DNA of 64,000 nt from Klenkia taihuensis (GCF_900112525.1 NZ_FOMD01000002.1:682001-746000), one strand, 5' to 3'. Numbered from the stretch's first letter, positions 8,307-17,108 are shown. Notes: generated by a model not told the origin, from the letters alone. Program-made: numbers and translations.

Positions 8307-9802
8307 CGCTGCGCGGCGGTGGTGCGCAGCAGGGCGCGCTGCACCTTCCCGGACGCCGTCATGGGCAGATCGTCCACCAGGTGCCAGCGCCGCGGGACCT
8401 TGAACGGCGAGAGCCGCTCCCGGCACCAGGCCTCCAGCTCGGCAGGGTCGACGTCGGCGCCGACCGGGACGACGAAGGCCACCACCAGCTCGCCCCAGCG
8501 GTCGTCGGGCCGGCCGACGACGGCGGCGCGGGCCACCGCGGGGTGCGCGACCAGGGTCTCCTCGACCTCCACCGGCGACACGTTCTCGCCGCCGGTCTTC
8601 AGCATGTCCTTCAGCCGGCCGACCACCTGGCAGCCCCCGGCCGCCGACATCGTGGCCAGGTCGCCGGTGTGCAGCCAGCCCTCGGCGTCGATCGCCTCGG
8701 CGGTGGCCACCGGGTCGTCGAGGTACCCGTCGCTGATCCGCTCGCCCCGCACCCACAGCTCGCCGGCCTCCCCGACCGGCACCGGGGCGCCGTCCGGTGC
8801 GGCGATGCGGACCTCGGTGCCGGCCACCGGGCCGCCCACCGTGCCGCGGCGGACCTCGTCCGGGTCGTCCGGGCCGGCCATCAGGGCGCACCCGCAGGTC
8901 TCGGTCATCCCGAAGGTGGTGGCCAGCCGCGCGCCGAACGCGGCCTCCACGCGGTCGACGAACGCCGGCGTCACGGTCATCCCGCCGGTGAACAGCACGG
9001 CGAGGTCGGGCAGGTCGGGCACGCCTTCGGCTACCAGCAGGTCCAGCAGGGTGGGCGCGGCCGAGAGCATGGTGACCCGGGAGGCGGCCAGCACCCCGAG
9101 CACCGGGCCGGGCGCGAAGGGCAGCACCACGTGGTCGGCCCGGGCCCACAGCGCCCCCACCACGCCGAGCACGTTGCCGGCGGTGTGGAACAGCGGCATC
9201 GGGTTGCACCACACCCGCCCCGCCGAGGGCCCCAGCCGGTCGGCGAACGCCGCCCCGGTGGCGACCATCCCGGCGTGGGTGATCCGCACGCCCTTGGCCC
9301 GGCCGGTGGTGCCGGAGGTGAACTGCACCTGGGCCAGCGAGCCGGGGTCGACGACCGGCAGCTCGACGGGGTCGGCCAGCAGCGAGCGCCAGTCCTCGAC
9401 CACGGGCAGCCCGGCCATCGCCGTCCCGGGGTCCGCGACGGCCAGCGACGCCCCGGACAGCGCGACCGCGTGCTCGACCTCGGCCGGGCGGGACCGCGGG
9501 TTGACCGGCACCAGGGTCTGCCCGGCCAGCGCGACGCCGAGCTGCACCAGCACCGGCGCGGGCCCGTTGGCCAGGCAGGTGGCCACCCGCGCCCCCGGGC
9601 CGGCCGCGGCGAGCAGGCCCGCGGCCAGGGAGGTCGCGTCGGCGAGCAGCTGCGCCGCCGTCCAGCGCTCGCCGGTCGCCGGGGTGGACAGCAGGACGTC
9701 GTCCGGCCCCAGCTCGACGGCCCGGCGGAGGACGTCACCCAGGACGCCGTCCGCCGGGCCGGTCGCCGGCGCCCGCAGCTCGCTGGTCACGAGTGCGGGC
9801 AC
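8303..9802 (-). CDS. AMP-forming acyl/aryl-CoA ligase
   Basis: 499-aa adenylate-forming enzyme that probably activates a carboxylic acid to its CoA thioester in the cytoplasm. Visible motifs are the P-loop FTSGTTGRAKG, the A5 motif TTFGMTET, the GELWVRG strand, the hinge GRLKDMLKTGGENVSP and the C-terminal catalytic-Lys motif MTASGKVQRA. It starts 3 nt after the binding-protein stop, inside a Liv-type transport operon, so the substrate is likely the acid imported by that transporter. Its specificity cannot be read from sequence. Confidence 0.9.
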   Translation of the reverse strand: MPALVTSELRAPATGPADGVLGDVLRRAVELGPDDVLLSTPATGERWTAAQLLADATSLAAGLLAAAGPGARVATCLANGPAPVLVQLGVALAGQTLVPVNPRSRPAEVEHAVALSGASLAVADPGTAMAGLPVVEDWRSLLADPVELPVVDPGSLAQVQFTSGTTGRAKGVRITHAGMVATGAAFADRLGPSAGRVWCNPMPLFHTAGNVLGVVGALWARADHVVLPFAPGPVLGVLAASRVTMLSAAPTLLDLLVAEGVPDLPDLAVLFTGGMTVTPAFVDRVEAAFGARLATTFGMTETCGCALMAGPDDPDEVRRGTVGGPVAGTEVRIAAPDGAPVPVGEAGELWVRGERISDGYLDDPVATAEAIDAEGWLHTGDLATMSAAGGCQVVGRLKDMLKTGGENVSPVEVEETLVAHPAVARAAVVGRPDDRWGELVVAFVVPVGADVDPAELEAWCRERLSPFKVPRRWHLVDDLPMTASGKVQRALLRTTAAQR

Positions 9803-9805
9803 CGG

Positions 9806-11059
9806 TCAGCCCCCGTAGGAGAAGGACTCGGCGCTGGGCCCGCTGACCTGGTCCAGCAGCTCCAGGCCGGCCTCGGCGTCCGCGCTCACCTTGGAGACGA
9901 ACACCGTGGTGGTCGGCGACTGGCCGACCTGCGAGTAGTCCAGGCCGTCGGGCAGCACGCCCTCGGTGTCGACCTCGCCGCCGTCGCGGAAGGCCGCGAC
10001 GACGCCCTCCGGCGTCAGGTCACCGGACTCGCAGGCCCCCTCGAGCGCCTGGCGGAGCAGCTCGGCCTGCACGTAGGCCAGCGGCACCTCCCAGCCGGTC
10101 GCGCCGGCCGGGTCGGCCGAGGCGTAGAGCTCGTTGGCCTCCTGCACGCCGGGCGAGTCGGGGTTGTCGTAGGGCGAGACGCTGGTCATCGAGTAGGCGT
10201 TGGCCAGCAGCGCGTCCGCGGCCGGGGTGGTCAGCAGCGAGGGGTTGAAGGTCGGGTTCATGCCGATGATCGGCACGTCCGCGCCCTGGGAGGACAGCAC
10301 GCCGGCCAGCGAGGCGAGCTGGGTCGGGGCCGCGGCCAGCACGACGCCGGCGACGTCGGCCTGGGCCAGCGCGGAGGCCTGCGCGGACAGGTCGGTGGTC
10401 GCCGGGGTGATCTCCTGGGCCAGGATCTCCAGGCCGCGCTCCTCGGCGGCGTGCTCGGCGCCGGCCAGCGCGTCGCCGCCGTAGTCGCCGGTGAAGTAGA
10501 CGACGCCGACGGTCGAGCCCTCGGGGACGTCGAGCTCGTCGACCATGTAGTCGATGGCGTTGGCCGCCTGGATGGCGTTCGAGGCGCCGGGCAGCTGGTT
10601 GTTCTCGTAGGCCAGCGCCGACCCGGCCCAGCCCACGCCGCCGACGTAGACCGAGTCCTGCTCGGCCAGCGGCAGCACCGCGGCGCTGGTCGGGCCGCCG
10701 AGCACCTGCTGCAGCGCGATGACGTCGGGCGCCATCGAGCGGTAGAGGGTCACCGCGCGCTGCGGGTCGTAGCCGTGGTCCTGCACGTCGACGGTCACGT
10801 CGCGGTCGCAGATGCCGCCGTCGGCGTTGACCTGGTCCCAGTAGGCCTGGGTCTCGGTCACCTGCACCGCGGCGCCGGCGGCGAACGGGCCGGACAGGTC
10901 GGTGATCATCCCGATGGTGATGCCGTCGGCCGTCACCCCGTTGCCGGTCTCGACGTCGTCGCCGCCTCCTCCGCCGGAGGCGGTCGGGGCGGTGGTGCTG
11001 CAGGCCGCCAGCGCCAGGGCGGCGGCGGCGAGCGTGGCTGCGCGGACGCGGTGCTTCAT
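9806..11059 (-). CDS. Branched-chain-type ABC transporter substrate-binding lipoprotein
   Basis: 417-aa LivJ/K-like periplasmic-binding protein. The lipobox LAAC gives Cys20. The mature part starts with GITIGMITDLSGPFAAGAA, the hallmark of Peripla_BP_6, and later has GVVYFTGDYGG. In actinobacteria such proteins often bind aromatic acids rather than Leu/Ile/Val, and its linkage to a CoA ligase and a P450 suggests that here. The ATG overlaps the LivM stop by 4 nt (ATGA). Confidence 0.92.
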   Translation of the reverse strand: MKHRVRAATLAAAALALAACSTTAPTASGGGGGDDVETGNGVTADGITIGMITDLSGPFAAGAAVQVTETQAYWDQVNADGGICDRDVTVDVQDHGYDPQRAVTLYRSMAPDVIALQQVLGGPTSAAVLPLAEQDSVYVGGVGWAGSALAYENNQLPGASNAIQAANAIDYMVDELDVPEGSTVGVVYFTGDYGGDALAGAEHAAEERGLEILAQEITPATTDLSAQASALAQADVAGVVLAAAPTQLASLAGVLSSQGADVPIIGMNPTFNPSLLTTPAADALLANAYSMTSVSPYDNPDSPGVQEANELYASADPAGATGWEVPLAYVQAELLRQALEGACESGDLTPEGVVAAFRDGGEVDTEGVLPDGLDYSQVGQSPTTTVFVSKVSADAEAGLELLDQVSGPSAESFSYGG

Positions 11060-12177
11060 CGGGTGGTCTCCTTCGACCGGGAGGGCTCCTCGGCGACCGG
11101 GCGGTCGACGGGGGGAACAGGGGTGGATCCGGTGAGCCGCTCGCGGAGCCGCCGGGCGCCGCCCGCGAGCCCGCCGCGGAGGAACACGAGGACGGCGATG
11201 ATCGCCAGCCCGTAGACGATCCGGGACGCGGTGGAGGGGTCCAGGCCGCCCGAGCCGGGCGCGGCGAGGAAGGGCAGCGCCGAGCTGTACTGCGCCAGCA
11301 CCAGCGGCAGCGAGGTCACGAAGACCGCCCCGACGACGGCGCCGGCCACCGAGCCGAGCCCGCCGAGCACGATCATCACCAGGTAGTCCACCGACGCGGT
11401 CAGGCTGAACACGTCGGGGGCGACCCGGCCGTAGGCCAGCGCCAGCATCGCGCCGGCCACCCCGGCGTACGCCGAGGAGACGACGAACGCCGACCGCTTG
11501 GCCCCGGCGACGCCGACGCCCATCGCGGCCGCGGCGGTCTCGGAGTCGCGGACGTTGGCCCAGGCCCGGCCGGTGCGCCCGTTGCGCATGTTCGACGCCA
11601 GCCAGATGGCCACGACCGCGAGCAGCACGAACAGGTACCAGAGCCGGTGCAGGCCCTCGAACTCCACGCCGGCGACGGCGAGGTAGTCGGGGTCGCGGTT
11701 GGAGAAGCTGAACCCGGGGACGGCGAAGGGCTCCACCGAGCGGCCGACGAACCCGCCGGTCCACTGGTCGAGGTTGACCAGCAGGTGCCGGACGACGAAG
11801 ACCAGCCCCAGCGTCGCCAGGCCCAGGTAGATGCCGCGCAGCCGCCCGGCGATCGGCGAGAACGCCGCGCCCACCCCGGCGGCGACCAGCGCGGCCAGCA
11901 CCAGGCCCAGCAGCGGCGGCAGGCCCAGGCCCTCGACGGTCGTCGTCGACTCGCCGGTGGTGAAGGCGTAGACGTAGGCGCCGATCGCGGCGAAGGCGGC
12001 GTGGCCCAGCGACAGCTGCCCGGCGACGCCGACCAGCAGGGTCAGCCCGACCGCGCCGATGGCGGTGGCCATCACGAACAGGCCGGTCTGCAGCCAGAAG
12101 TCGGTGAGCACGAACGGCAGCGCGAGCGCGACCAGCAGCAGCACCAGGCCGACGAGCTTCCTCGGGGCGTCAGACAC
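11056..12177 (-). CDS. livM: Branched-chain-type ABC transporter permease LivM
   Basis: 373-aa inner-membrane permease. Many hydrophobic helices, the GVAGQLSLGHAAFAAIGAY motif and the late IVLGGLGSVAGAVVGAVFV loop are diagnostic of LivM. The C-terminal tail is extended, charged and Arg/Glu/Pro-rich, which is common in high-GC species. It overlaps LivH by 8 nt upstream and the binding-protein gene by 4 nt downstream. It pairs with LivH to form the transmembrane channel. Confidence 0.93.
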   Translation of the reverse strand: MSDAPRKLVGLVLLLVALALPFVLTDFWLQTGLFVMATAIGAVGLTLLVGVAGQLSLGHAAFAAIGAYVYAFTTGESTTTVEGLGLPPLLGLVLAALVAAGVGAAFSPIAGRLRGIYLGLATLGLVFVVRHLLVNLDQWTGGFVGRSVEPFAVPGFSFSNRDPDYLAVAGVEFEGLHRLWYLFVLLAVVAIWLASNMRNGRTGRAWANVRDSETAAAAMGVGVAGAKRSAFVVSSAYAGVAGAMLALAYGRVAPDVFSLTASVDYLVMIVLGGLGSVAGAVVGAVFVTSLPLVLAQYSSALPFLAAPGSGGLDPSTASRIVYGLAIIAVLVFLRGGLAGGARRLRERLTGSTPVPPVDRPVAEEPSRSKETTR

Positions 12178-13063
12178 GGACGGCCTCCTTGCTGCCCAGC
12201 AGGCCCGAGGGCCGCACGAGCAGGACGACGATCATCACGACGTAGGGCGCGACCTCGCCGAACCCGGCGCCCAGGAAGGGCTCCAGGTCGGCCTCGTAGC
12301 CGGTGACCAGGGCACTGGTCAGCCCGATGAGCAGGCCGCCGACCACCGCGCCGGGCACGGAGTCGAAGCCGCCCAGCACCCAGGCCGGGATGGCCGCGAA
12401 GGCGCTCAGCGCCACGGTGGGCGCGACGCCGGGGGCGGGGAAGGAGGTGAGGAAGATGCCGGCGACGGCGGCGAGGATGCCCGCCAGCGCCCAGCCGGTG
12501 GCCGCCGTCCGGGACAGCCGGATGCCCATGAGCGAGGCGGTGGGGCCGTCGGCGGCCGCCGCCCGCATGCCGACGCCCAGGTCGGTGCGGGAGAACAGGT
12601 ACCAGAGCGCGCCGAAGGCGACCAGGGTGACGGCGGCGGCGAGCACCCGGCCGGTGGGCAGCGTGACGTCGCCCAGCCGCACCACCGAGGCGCCCCACGG
12701 TGCGCCCAGGGTGAGCACCTGGTTGCCGATCCGGCGGGTGAGCTCGGTGAGCAGCACGATGTCCACGCCGAGCATGAGGATCGCCGCCGTCCCCGGGTTG
12801 GGGTCGGCGAGGTTGCGCACCAGCAGGGCGTTGATGGCCACGCCGACGACGGCGGCGCCGACCAGGCCGACGAGCACCGCGGGCCAGAAGCCGATGGTGT
12901 CGTGCAGGACGGCGACCAGGTAGGCGCCCAGCAGCACCACCGAGCCGTGCGCGAAGTTCAGCACGCCGGTGGAGGTGAAGACGATGGCGAAGCCGGCGGC
13001 GATGAGGCTGAGCACCAGGCCGTAGGACAGCCCGTTGAGGACCTGCTCGAGGAAGTAGCTCAT
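12170..13063 (-). CDS. livH: Branched-chain-type ABC transporter permease LivH
   Basis: 297-aa permease. The N-terminal QVLNGLSYGLVLSLIAAGFAI followed by STGVLNFAHG and the late ALVTGYEA/VVMIVVLLVRPSGLLG ending are LivH hallmarks. ATG 13063 overlaps the stop of the fused ATPase gene as ATGA, so translation is coupled. It acts with LivM in the membrane. Confidence 0.93.
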   Translation of the reverse strand: MSYFLEQVLNGLSYGLVLSLIAAGFAIVFTSTGVLNFAHGSVVLLGAYLVAVLHDTIGFWPAVLVGLVGAAVVGVAINALLVRNLADPNPGTAAILMLGVDIVLLTELTRRIGNQVLTLGAPWGASVVRLGDVTLPTGRVLAAAVTLVAFGALWYLFSRTDLGVGMRAAAADGPTASLMGIRLSRTAATGWALAGILAAVAGIFLTSFPAPGVAPTVALSAFAAIPAWVLGGFDSVPGAVVGGLLIGLTSALVTGYEADLEPFLGAGFGEVAPYVVMIVVLLVRPSGLLGSKEAVRV

Positions 13064-14622
13064 GCGGCGGCCGCTCCCAGGTAGGCGCGGAGCACCTCGG
13101 GGTCGCGCTGCACCTGCGCCGGCGTCCCCTCGGCGATCTTCTTGCCGAAGTCCAGGACCGTGACCTGCTCGGCCAGGCCCATGACGAAGGGCATGTCGTG
13201 CTCGACCAGCACGATCGAGAGGCCGAGGTCGCGGCGGACCTGGCGGATGGTCTCGGCCATGTCCTGGCTCTCCCCGTGGGTCATGCCGGCGACCGGCTCG
13301 TCGAGCAGCAGCAGCGAGGGCCGGGCGGCCAGCGCGCGGCCCATCTCGACCCGCTTGCGGTCGCCGTAGGCCAGCGTGTGCACCGGGGTGCGCAGCAGGT
13401 GGGCGATGCCCAGCAGCTCGGCGATGCCGGCGACGGTCTCGCGGTGCTCGCGCTCCTCGCGGCGGGCGCCGGACAGCTTCAGCGCGCCGGGCAGCAGGCC
13501 GCGGCGCATCAGCCGGTGCCGGCCGACCAGCAGGTTGTCCTCGACGGTGTCCTCGAGGGCCAGGGAGATGTTCTGGAAGGTGCGGGCCACGCCCAGGCCG
13601 GCCACCTTGTCCGCGCGCAGCGCGGTGAGCTCGGCGTCGCCGTAGTGCACGGCGCCCTCGGTGGCCCGGTAGGCCCCGCCCAGCACGTTGACCAGGGTGG
13701 ACTTGCCCGCGCCGTTGGGGCCGATGAGGGCGTGCACGGTGCCCGGCTCGACGGTGAAGGAGACCTCGGACAGCGCGGTGATGCCGCCGAACCGGACGGT
13801 CAGGCCCTCCACCCGCAGCTGCTGCGGCGGCTCGGCGGTGGGGACCTCGGGCTCGGCCGGGGCGACCTCGGTGGCCACGACCGGGACGGCGACGCCCAGG
13901 TACCGCTCCTGCACCTCGTCGCTGGCGGCCAGCGCGTCCGCCGTCCCCGAGGCGGTGACCCGGCCGGTCTCCAGCACGTAGGCGGCGTCGGCGACCCGCA
14001 GACCCATGACCGCGTTCTGCTCGATGAGCAGCACCGCGGTGCCCTGCTTGTTGATCTCGGTGACGATCTCGCCGATCTGGTCGACCAGCAGCGGCGCGAG
14101 GCCGAGGGAGGGCTCGTCGAGCAGCAGCAGCTGGGGGCTGACCATCAGCGCGCGGCCCATGGCGAGCATCTGCTGCTGGCCGCCCGAGAGCAGGCCGCCG
14201 GGCTGGTCGCGCCGCTCGGCCAGGATCGGGAAGAGGTCGAAGACCCGGTCGCGGGCCTCGGCGCGGGCCCGGGCGTCCTTCACGGTGTAGCCGCCGGCGC
14301 GGAGGTTCTCGGCGACGGTGAGGTCGCGGAAGATCCGCCGTCCCTCGGGCACCTGCACCAGGCCGCGGCGGACGACGTCGGCGGCGTCCCGGCCGGCCAG
14401 GTCCTCCCCGGCGAAGCGGACGGTGCCGCCGGTGACGGTGCCGCCGTAGGGCTGCAGGGAGCGGGAGACCGCCCGCAGCAGGGAGGTCTTGCCGGCGCCG
14501 TTGGAGCCCAGCACGGCCACGACCTGGCCGGGCTCGACGACGAGGGAGACGTCGGACAGCGCGGTGATCGTGCCGTCGTAGACGACGTCGAGGTGCTCGA
14601 CGGACAGCAGCGGTGGGGACAT
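13060..14622 (-). CDS. LivF-LivG fused ABC transporter ATPase
   Basis: 520-aa protein carrying two complete ATPase domains, normally two separate genes. The first domain is LivF-like: Walker A at 39-46, QVPEGRRIFRDLTVAENL, signature LSGGQQQ, LLLDEPSLGLAP and LLIEQNA. A Pro/Glu/Ala linker spans about residues 240-262. The second domain is LivG-like: Walker A at 301-308, GVARTFQNISLA, the variant signature LAYGDRKRVEMGRAL usual in LivG, and LVEHDMPFVMG. ATG 14622 is preferred to GTG 14625 because AAGGA sits at proper spacing. First gene of the operon, 42 nt from the promoter. No frameshift is needed; the fusion appears genuine. Confidence 0.92.
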   Translation of the reverse strand: MSPPLLSVEHLDVVYDGTITALSDVSLVVEPGQVVAVLGSNGAGKTSLLRAVSRSLQPYGGTVTGGTVRFAGEDLAGRDAADVVRRGLVQVPEGRRIFRDLTVAENLRAGGYTVKDARARAEARDRVFDLFPILAERRDQPGGLLSGGQQQMLAMGRALMVSPQLLLLDEPSLGLAPLLVDQIGEIVTEINKQGTAVLLIEQNAVMGLRVADAAYVLETGRVTASGTADALAASDEVQERYLGVAVPVVATEVAPAEPEVPTAEPPQQLRVEGLTVRFGGITALSEVSFTVEPGTVHALIGPNGAGKSTLVNVLGGAYRATEGAVHYGDAELTALRADKVAGLGVARTFQNISLALEDTVEDNLLVGRHRLMRRGLLPGALKLSGARREEREHRETVAGIAELLGIAHLLRTPVHTLAYGDRKRVEMGRALAARPSLLLLDEPVAGMTHGESQDMAETIRQVRRDLGLSIVLVEHDMPFVMGLAEQVTVLDFGKKIAEGTPAQVQRDPEVLRAYLGAAAA

Positions 14623-14663
14623 CACGGTCCTTCGTGATCGGACGGGTGGTCCAGGTCACGGGA

Positions 14664-14708
14664 AAGCTAGAGACGATGTGGACGTGCGTCAAGAACCTGT
14701 CTAGGTTC
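14664..14708 (-). promoter_or_regulatory. liv operon promoter with adjoining palindrome
   Basis: Minus-strand TTGACG -35 (14692-14687), 17-nt spacer, TAGCTT -10 (14669-14664). Abutting the -35 is a perfect inverted repeat GAACCT-N4-AGGTTC (14693-14708), a plausible operator between the liv operon and the divergent PaaX-like gene. The -35, spacer length and -10 are identical to the promoter at 2198-2226. Confidence 0.75.
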
Positions 14709-14756
14709 CCGATGCCAGTTCGTGATGTGCTGGGATGCACCGGGACGAGGAGGCAC

Positions 14757-15581
14757 ATGGACGGGCCCGAGGACGGCGCACCGGCGCACCGGCCGCAGAC
14801 GCTGCTGCTGAACTTCCTGGGCTCCCTGGTGCTCGACGAGGACCTGCCCCCGCTGCCGTCCTCGGTGCTGCTGGACCTGCTGGCCGACCTCGGGGTCGCC
14901 GAGGCCGCCGGCCGGGCGACGCTGCAGCGGATGACCCAGCGCGGCCTGCTCGAGCGCGGCCAGGTCGGCCGGACCGCCGAGTACTCCCTCACCCCCCGCA
15001 TCGACTCCGTGCTGCGCCGGGCCGACCAGCGGGTCAGCTCGCCCACGCCCTTCGAGCACCCCGCCGGGGAGTGGACGCTGCTGAGCTACTCGGTCCCCGA
15101 GAGCCGCCGCGACCTGCGGCACCGGGTGCGCGCGGCGCTGACCTGGGCCGGCTTCGGCGGGGTGCGCGACGGGCTGTGGCTGGCGCCGGGGACCGTCGAC
15201 GTCGCCGCCGTGCTGGCCCCGCTGACCGACGCCGCCGGGCTCGCCGACGCCTTCTCCGCCCGGCCGCTGCCCGGCACCGACGTCGCCGCCCTGGTGCACC
15301 GCGCGTGGGACGTGCCGGCGGTGCACGACGCGCACACCTGGTTCGTGCGCACCTGGCGCCGCCCGCCGCGGGTGGCCGGGTCGATGGCCCAGTTCACGCT
15401 GCTGGGCGCCGACTGGCTGCACCTGCTGCAGACCGACCCCGGCCTGCCCGGCGAGCACCTGGGCCCGGACTGGCCCGCCCCGGCGAGCACCGCGGTCTAC
15501 CGGCGCGCCCGCGAGGCCCTGGCCCCGGCCGCCCGCGCCGCGCTGGAGCGCTCGCTGCGCGCCGCCGGCCGCGTCGCCTGA
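14757..15581 (+). CDS. PaaX-like transcriptional regulator (second copy)
   Basis: 274-aa regulator of the PaaX family: HTH region (SVLLDLLADLGVAEAAGRATLQRMTQRGLLERG), then TLLSYSVPESRRDLRHRVRAAL and WAGFGGVRDGLWLAPG. ATG 14757 follows a strong GAGGAGG. It is divergent from the liv operon across 134 nt that holds the liv promoter and a palindrome, so it most likely regulates that operon and itself. Sequence similarity to the copy at 4335 is at family level; this is not a recent duplicate. The effector is probably a CoA thioester by analogy. Confidence 0.88.
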   Translation: MDGPEDGAPAHRPQTLLLNFLGSLVLDEDLPPLPSSVLLDLLADLGVAEAAGRATLQRMTQRGLLERGQVGRTAEYSLTPRIDSVLRRADQRVSSPTPFEHPAGEWTLLSYSVPESRRDLRHRVRAALTWAGFGGVRDGLWLAPGTVDVAAVLAPLTDAAGLADAFSARPLPGTDVAALVHRAWDVPAVHDAHTWFVRTWRRPPRVAGSMAQFTLLGADWLHLLQTDPGLPGEHLGPDWPAPASTAVYRRAREALAPAARAALERSLRAAGRVA

Positions 15582-15594
15582 CCCCCCTCCCGCT

Positions 15595-15688
15595 CAGCGT
15601 TGATCAGGGAGGTTGATCGAACTCCGTCCTGGTTCACCAGATCTCGTGCACCAGGACGGAGTTCGATCAACTCCCCTGATCATCGCTG
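15595..15688. repeat. Dispersed palindrome, type B copy 1
   Basis: Very long inverted repeat with 38-bp arms (15595-15632 and 15651-15688), 35 of 38 positions paired, and an 18-nt loop. It fills the gap between the convergent PaaX-like and CouR-like genes. A 35-nt stretch of its right arm recurs at 56075-56109 with one change. It probably works as a two-way terminator but is clearly a repeated element. Confidence 0.85.
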
Positions 15689-15697
15689 GGCCCGGCG

Positions 15698-16126
15698 TCA
15701 GCCGGCGGCGGTCCAGATGCGGGTGAGCACGTCGCGCAGCCGGTCGCGCTCGGCGTCGGCCAGCAGGCCCAGCGGCGCCTCCACCGCGGCGGTCGCGTCC
15801 CGCTCGGCCACGTCGCGCAGCGCCCGGCCGGCGTCGGTGGCCAGCACCAGCCGGGTGCGCCGGTCGGCCTCGGACGGACGGCGCTCCACCAGCCCGCGGC
15901 CGGCCAGCTCGTCGACCAGCAGCACGACCTGGGAGGGGTCCAGGCCCAGGACGTCGGCCAGCTCGCGCTGGGTGACGCCCTCGGCGGCGTCGCAGGCCAG
16001 CACCAGCACCGAGTACTGGCGCACCCGCAGCCCGTGCCCGGCGAGCGCGGTGTTGGTCGCGCGCACCACCGCGCCGCTGGCCCGGGAGAGCAGGAATCCC
16101 AGGTCGTCGGTCAGCGGGTGACCCAT
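15698..16126 (-). CDS. couR: MarR-family repressor, CouR-like
   Basis: 142-aa MarR regulator. DDLGFLLSRASG, LRVRQYSVLVLAC, the recognition-helix region LADVLGLDPSQVVLLVDEL and the wing RRPSEADRRTRLVL are visible. Start ATG 16126 is preferred because GGAGG ends 5 nt upstream; ATG 16138 and longer starts are possible. It is divergent from an SDR-amidohydrolase-ligase-MaoC operon with the gene content of the actinobacterial cou cluster. There CouR represses hydroxycinnamate genes and is released by p-coumaroyl-CoA. The symbol rests on that synteny as I recall it. Confidence 0.75.
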   Translation of the reverse strand: MGHPLTDDLGFLLSRASGAVVRATNTALAGHGLRVRQYSVLVLACDAAEGVTQRELADVLGLDPSQVVLLVDELAGRGLVERRPSEADRRTRLVLATDAGRALRDVAERDATAAVEAPLGLLADAERDRLRDVLTRIWTAAG

Positions 16127-16136
16127 GAGCACCTCC

Positions 16137-16170
16137 ATCGTTGACAACCTCCACGATACCGACCTACGGT
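16137..16170 (+). promoter_or_regulatory. Promoter and probable CouR operator of the cou operon
   Basis: TTGACA -35 (16141-16146), 18-nt spacer, TACGGT -10 (16165-16170). The -35 lies inside palindromic GTTGACAAC (16140-16148) and inside a wider ATCGT-N11-ACGAT repeat (16137-16157). A MarR dimer bound here would block the promoter and cover the region just upstream of the regulator's own start. Confidence 0.65.
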
Positions 16171-16202
16171 CCGGGCACCACCCCCTGTCACGAGGAGAAC
16201 CC

Positions 16203-17108
16203 GTGGACCTGACCGGCAAGGTCGCCGTCGTCACCGGATCGGGCCGAGGCCTCGGCCTGGCCTACGCCCAGGAGCTGGCCCGCCGCGGCGCCGCCGTCGT
16301 CGTCAACGACGTGGACGCCGACGTCGCGCAGGCCGCCGTCGAGAGCATCAGCGGCTCGGGCGGGACCGCGGTCGCGGAGGTCGTGCCCGTCGGCACCAGC
16401 GAGGCCGCCCAGGCCCTCGTCGACCGGGCGGTCGGCGAGTTCGGCCGCCTCGACGTGCTGGTCAACAACGCCGGCATCCTGCGCGACACGACGCTGTGGA
16501 AGATGACCGACGAGCAGTTCGACGCCGTCATCACCACCCACCTGCGCGGCACCTTCACCTGCACCCGCGCCGCCGCGATCCGCATGCGCGAGCAGGGCGA
16601 GGGCGGCCGGGTCATCGCGATCGGCTCCCCCACCGGGCAGGTCGGCAACTTCGGGCAGACCAACTACGCCGCGGCCAAGGCCGGCATCGTCGGCATGGTG
16701 CGCACCTGGGCGATGGAGCTGGCCCGCGCCCAGATCACCGTCAACGCCGTCGTCCCGGTCGCGGCCACCGCGATGACCGAGACCGTGCCCTTCCTCGAGC
16801 CCTACGTCACCGCGCTCAAGAACGGCGACCCGTTGCCGCCCTACGCCCGCAAGCAGCTGGGCTTCGGCTCGGCGCAGGACGTCGCCGGCCTCGTCGCCTT
16901 CCTCGCCTCCGACGAGGCCGCCGGCATCACCGGCCAGGCCATCGGCGTCGGCGGCGACAGGCTGGCGCTGTGGACCCACCCCACCGAGACCGTCGTCGAG
17001 TTCGCCGACGGCACCGGCTGGTCGGCCGAGGCCATCGCCGAGGTCTGGGGGCAGAGGTTCGAGGGCTCGAAGCAGACGGTCGGCCAGCAGTTCGAGCCGG
17101 AGAGCTGA
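16203..17108 (+). CDS. couN: SDR dehydrogenase, 3-hydroxyacyl-CoA type (CouN-like)
   Basis: 301-aa Rossmann-fold enzyme. TGSGRGLG (NAD(P) binding), VNNAG and the YAAAK active site are present. The family includes the SDR parts of 17-beta-HSD4/MaoC-linked 3-hydroxyacyl-CoA dehydrogenases, and it has a 40-residue C-terminal extension. GTG 16203 follows GAGGAG. In the inferred pathway it oxidises the beta-hydroxy-arylpropionyl-CoA formed by hydration of a cinnamoyl-CoA to the beta-keto form. First gene of the operon; the letter assignment is from recollection of the Rhodococcus cou genes. Confidence 0.78.
   Translation: MDLTGKVAVVTGSGRGLGLAYAQELARRGAAVVVNDVDADVAQAAVESISGSGGTAVAEVVPVGTSEAAQALVDRAVGEFGRLDVLVNNAGILRDTTLWKMTDEQFDAVITTHLRGTFTCTRAAAIRMREQGEGGRVIAIGSPTGQVGNFGQTNYAAAKAGIVGMVRTWAMELARAQITVNAVVPVAATAMTETVPFLEPYVTALKNGDPLPPYARKQLGFGSAQDVAGLVAFLASDEAAGITGQAIGVGGDRLALWTHPTETVVEFADGTGWSAEAIAEVWGQRFEGSKQTVGQQFEPES

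Noticed and set aside
7958-11215. 1085-codon plus-strand open frame opposite the ligase and binding-protein genes
   Set aside because: Antisense shadow of well-supported minus-strand genes; no domain or ribosome site.
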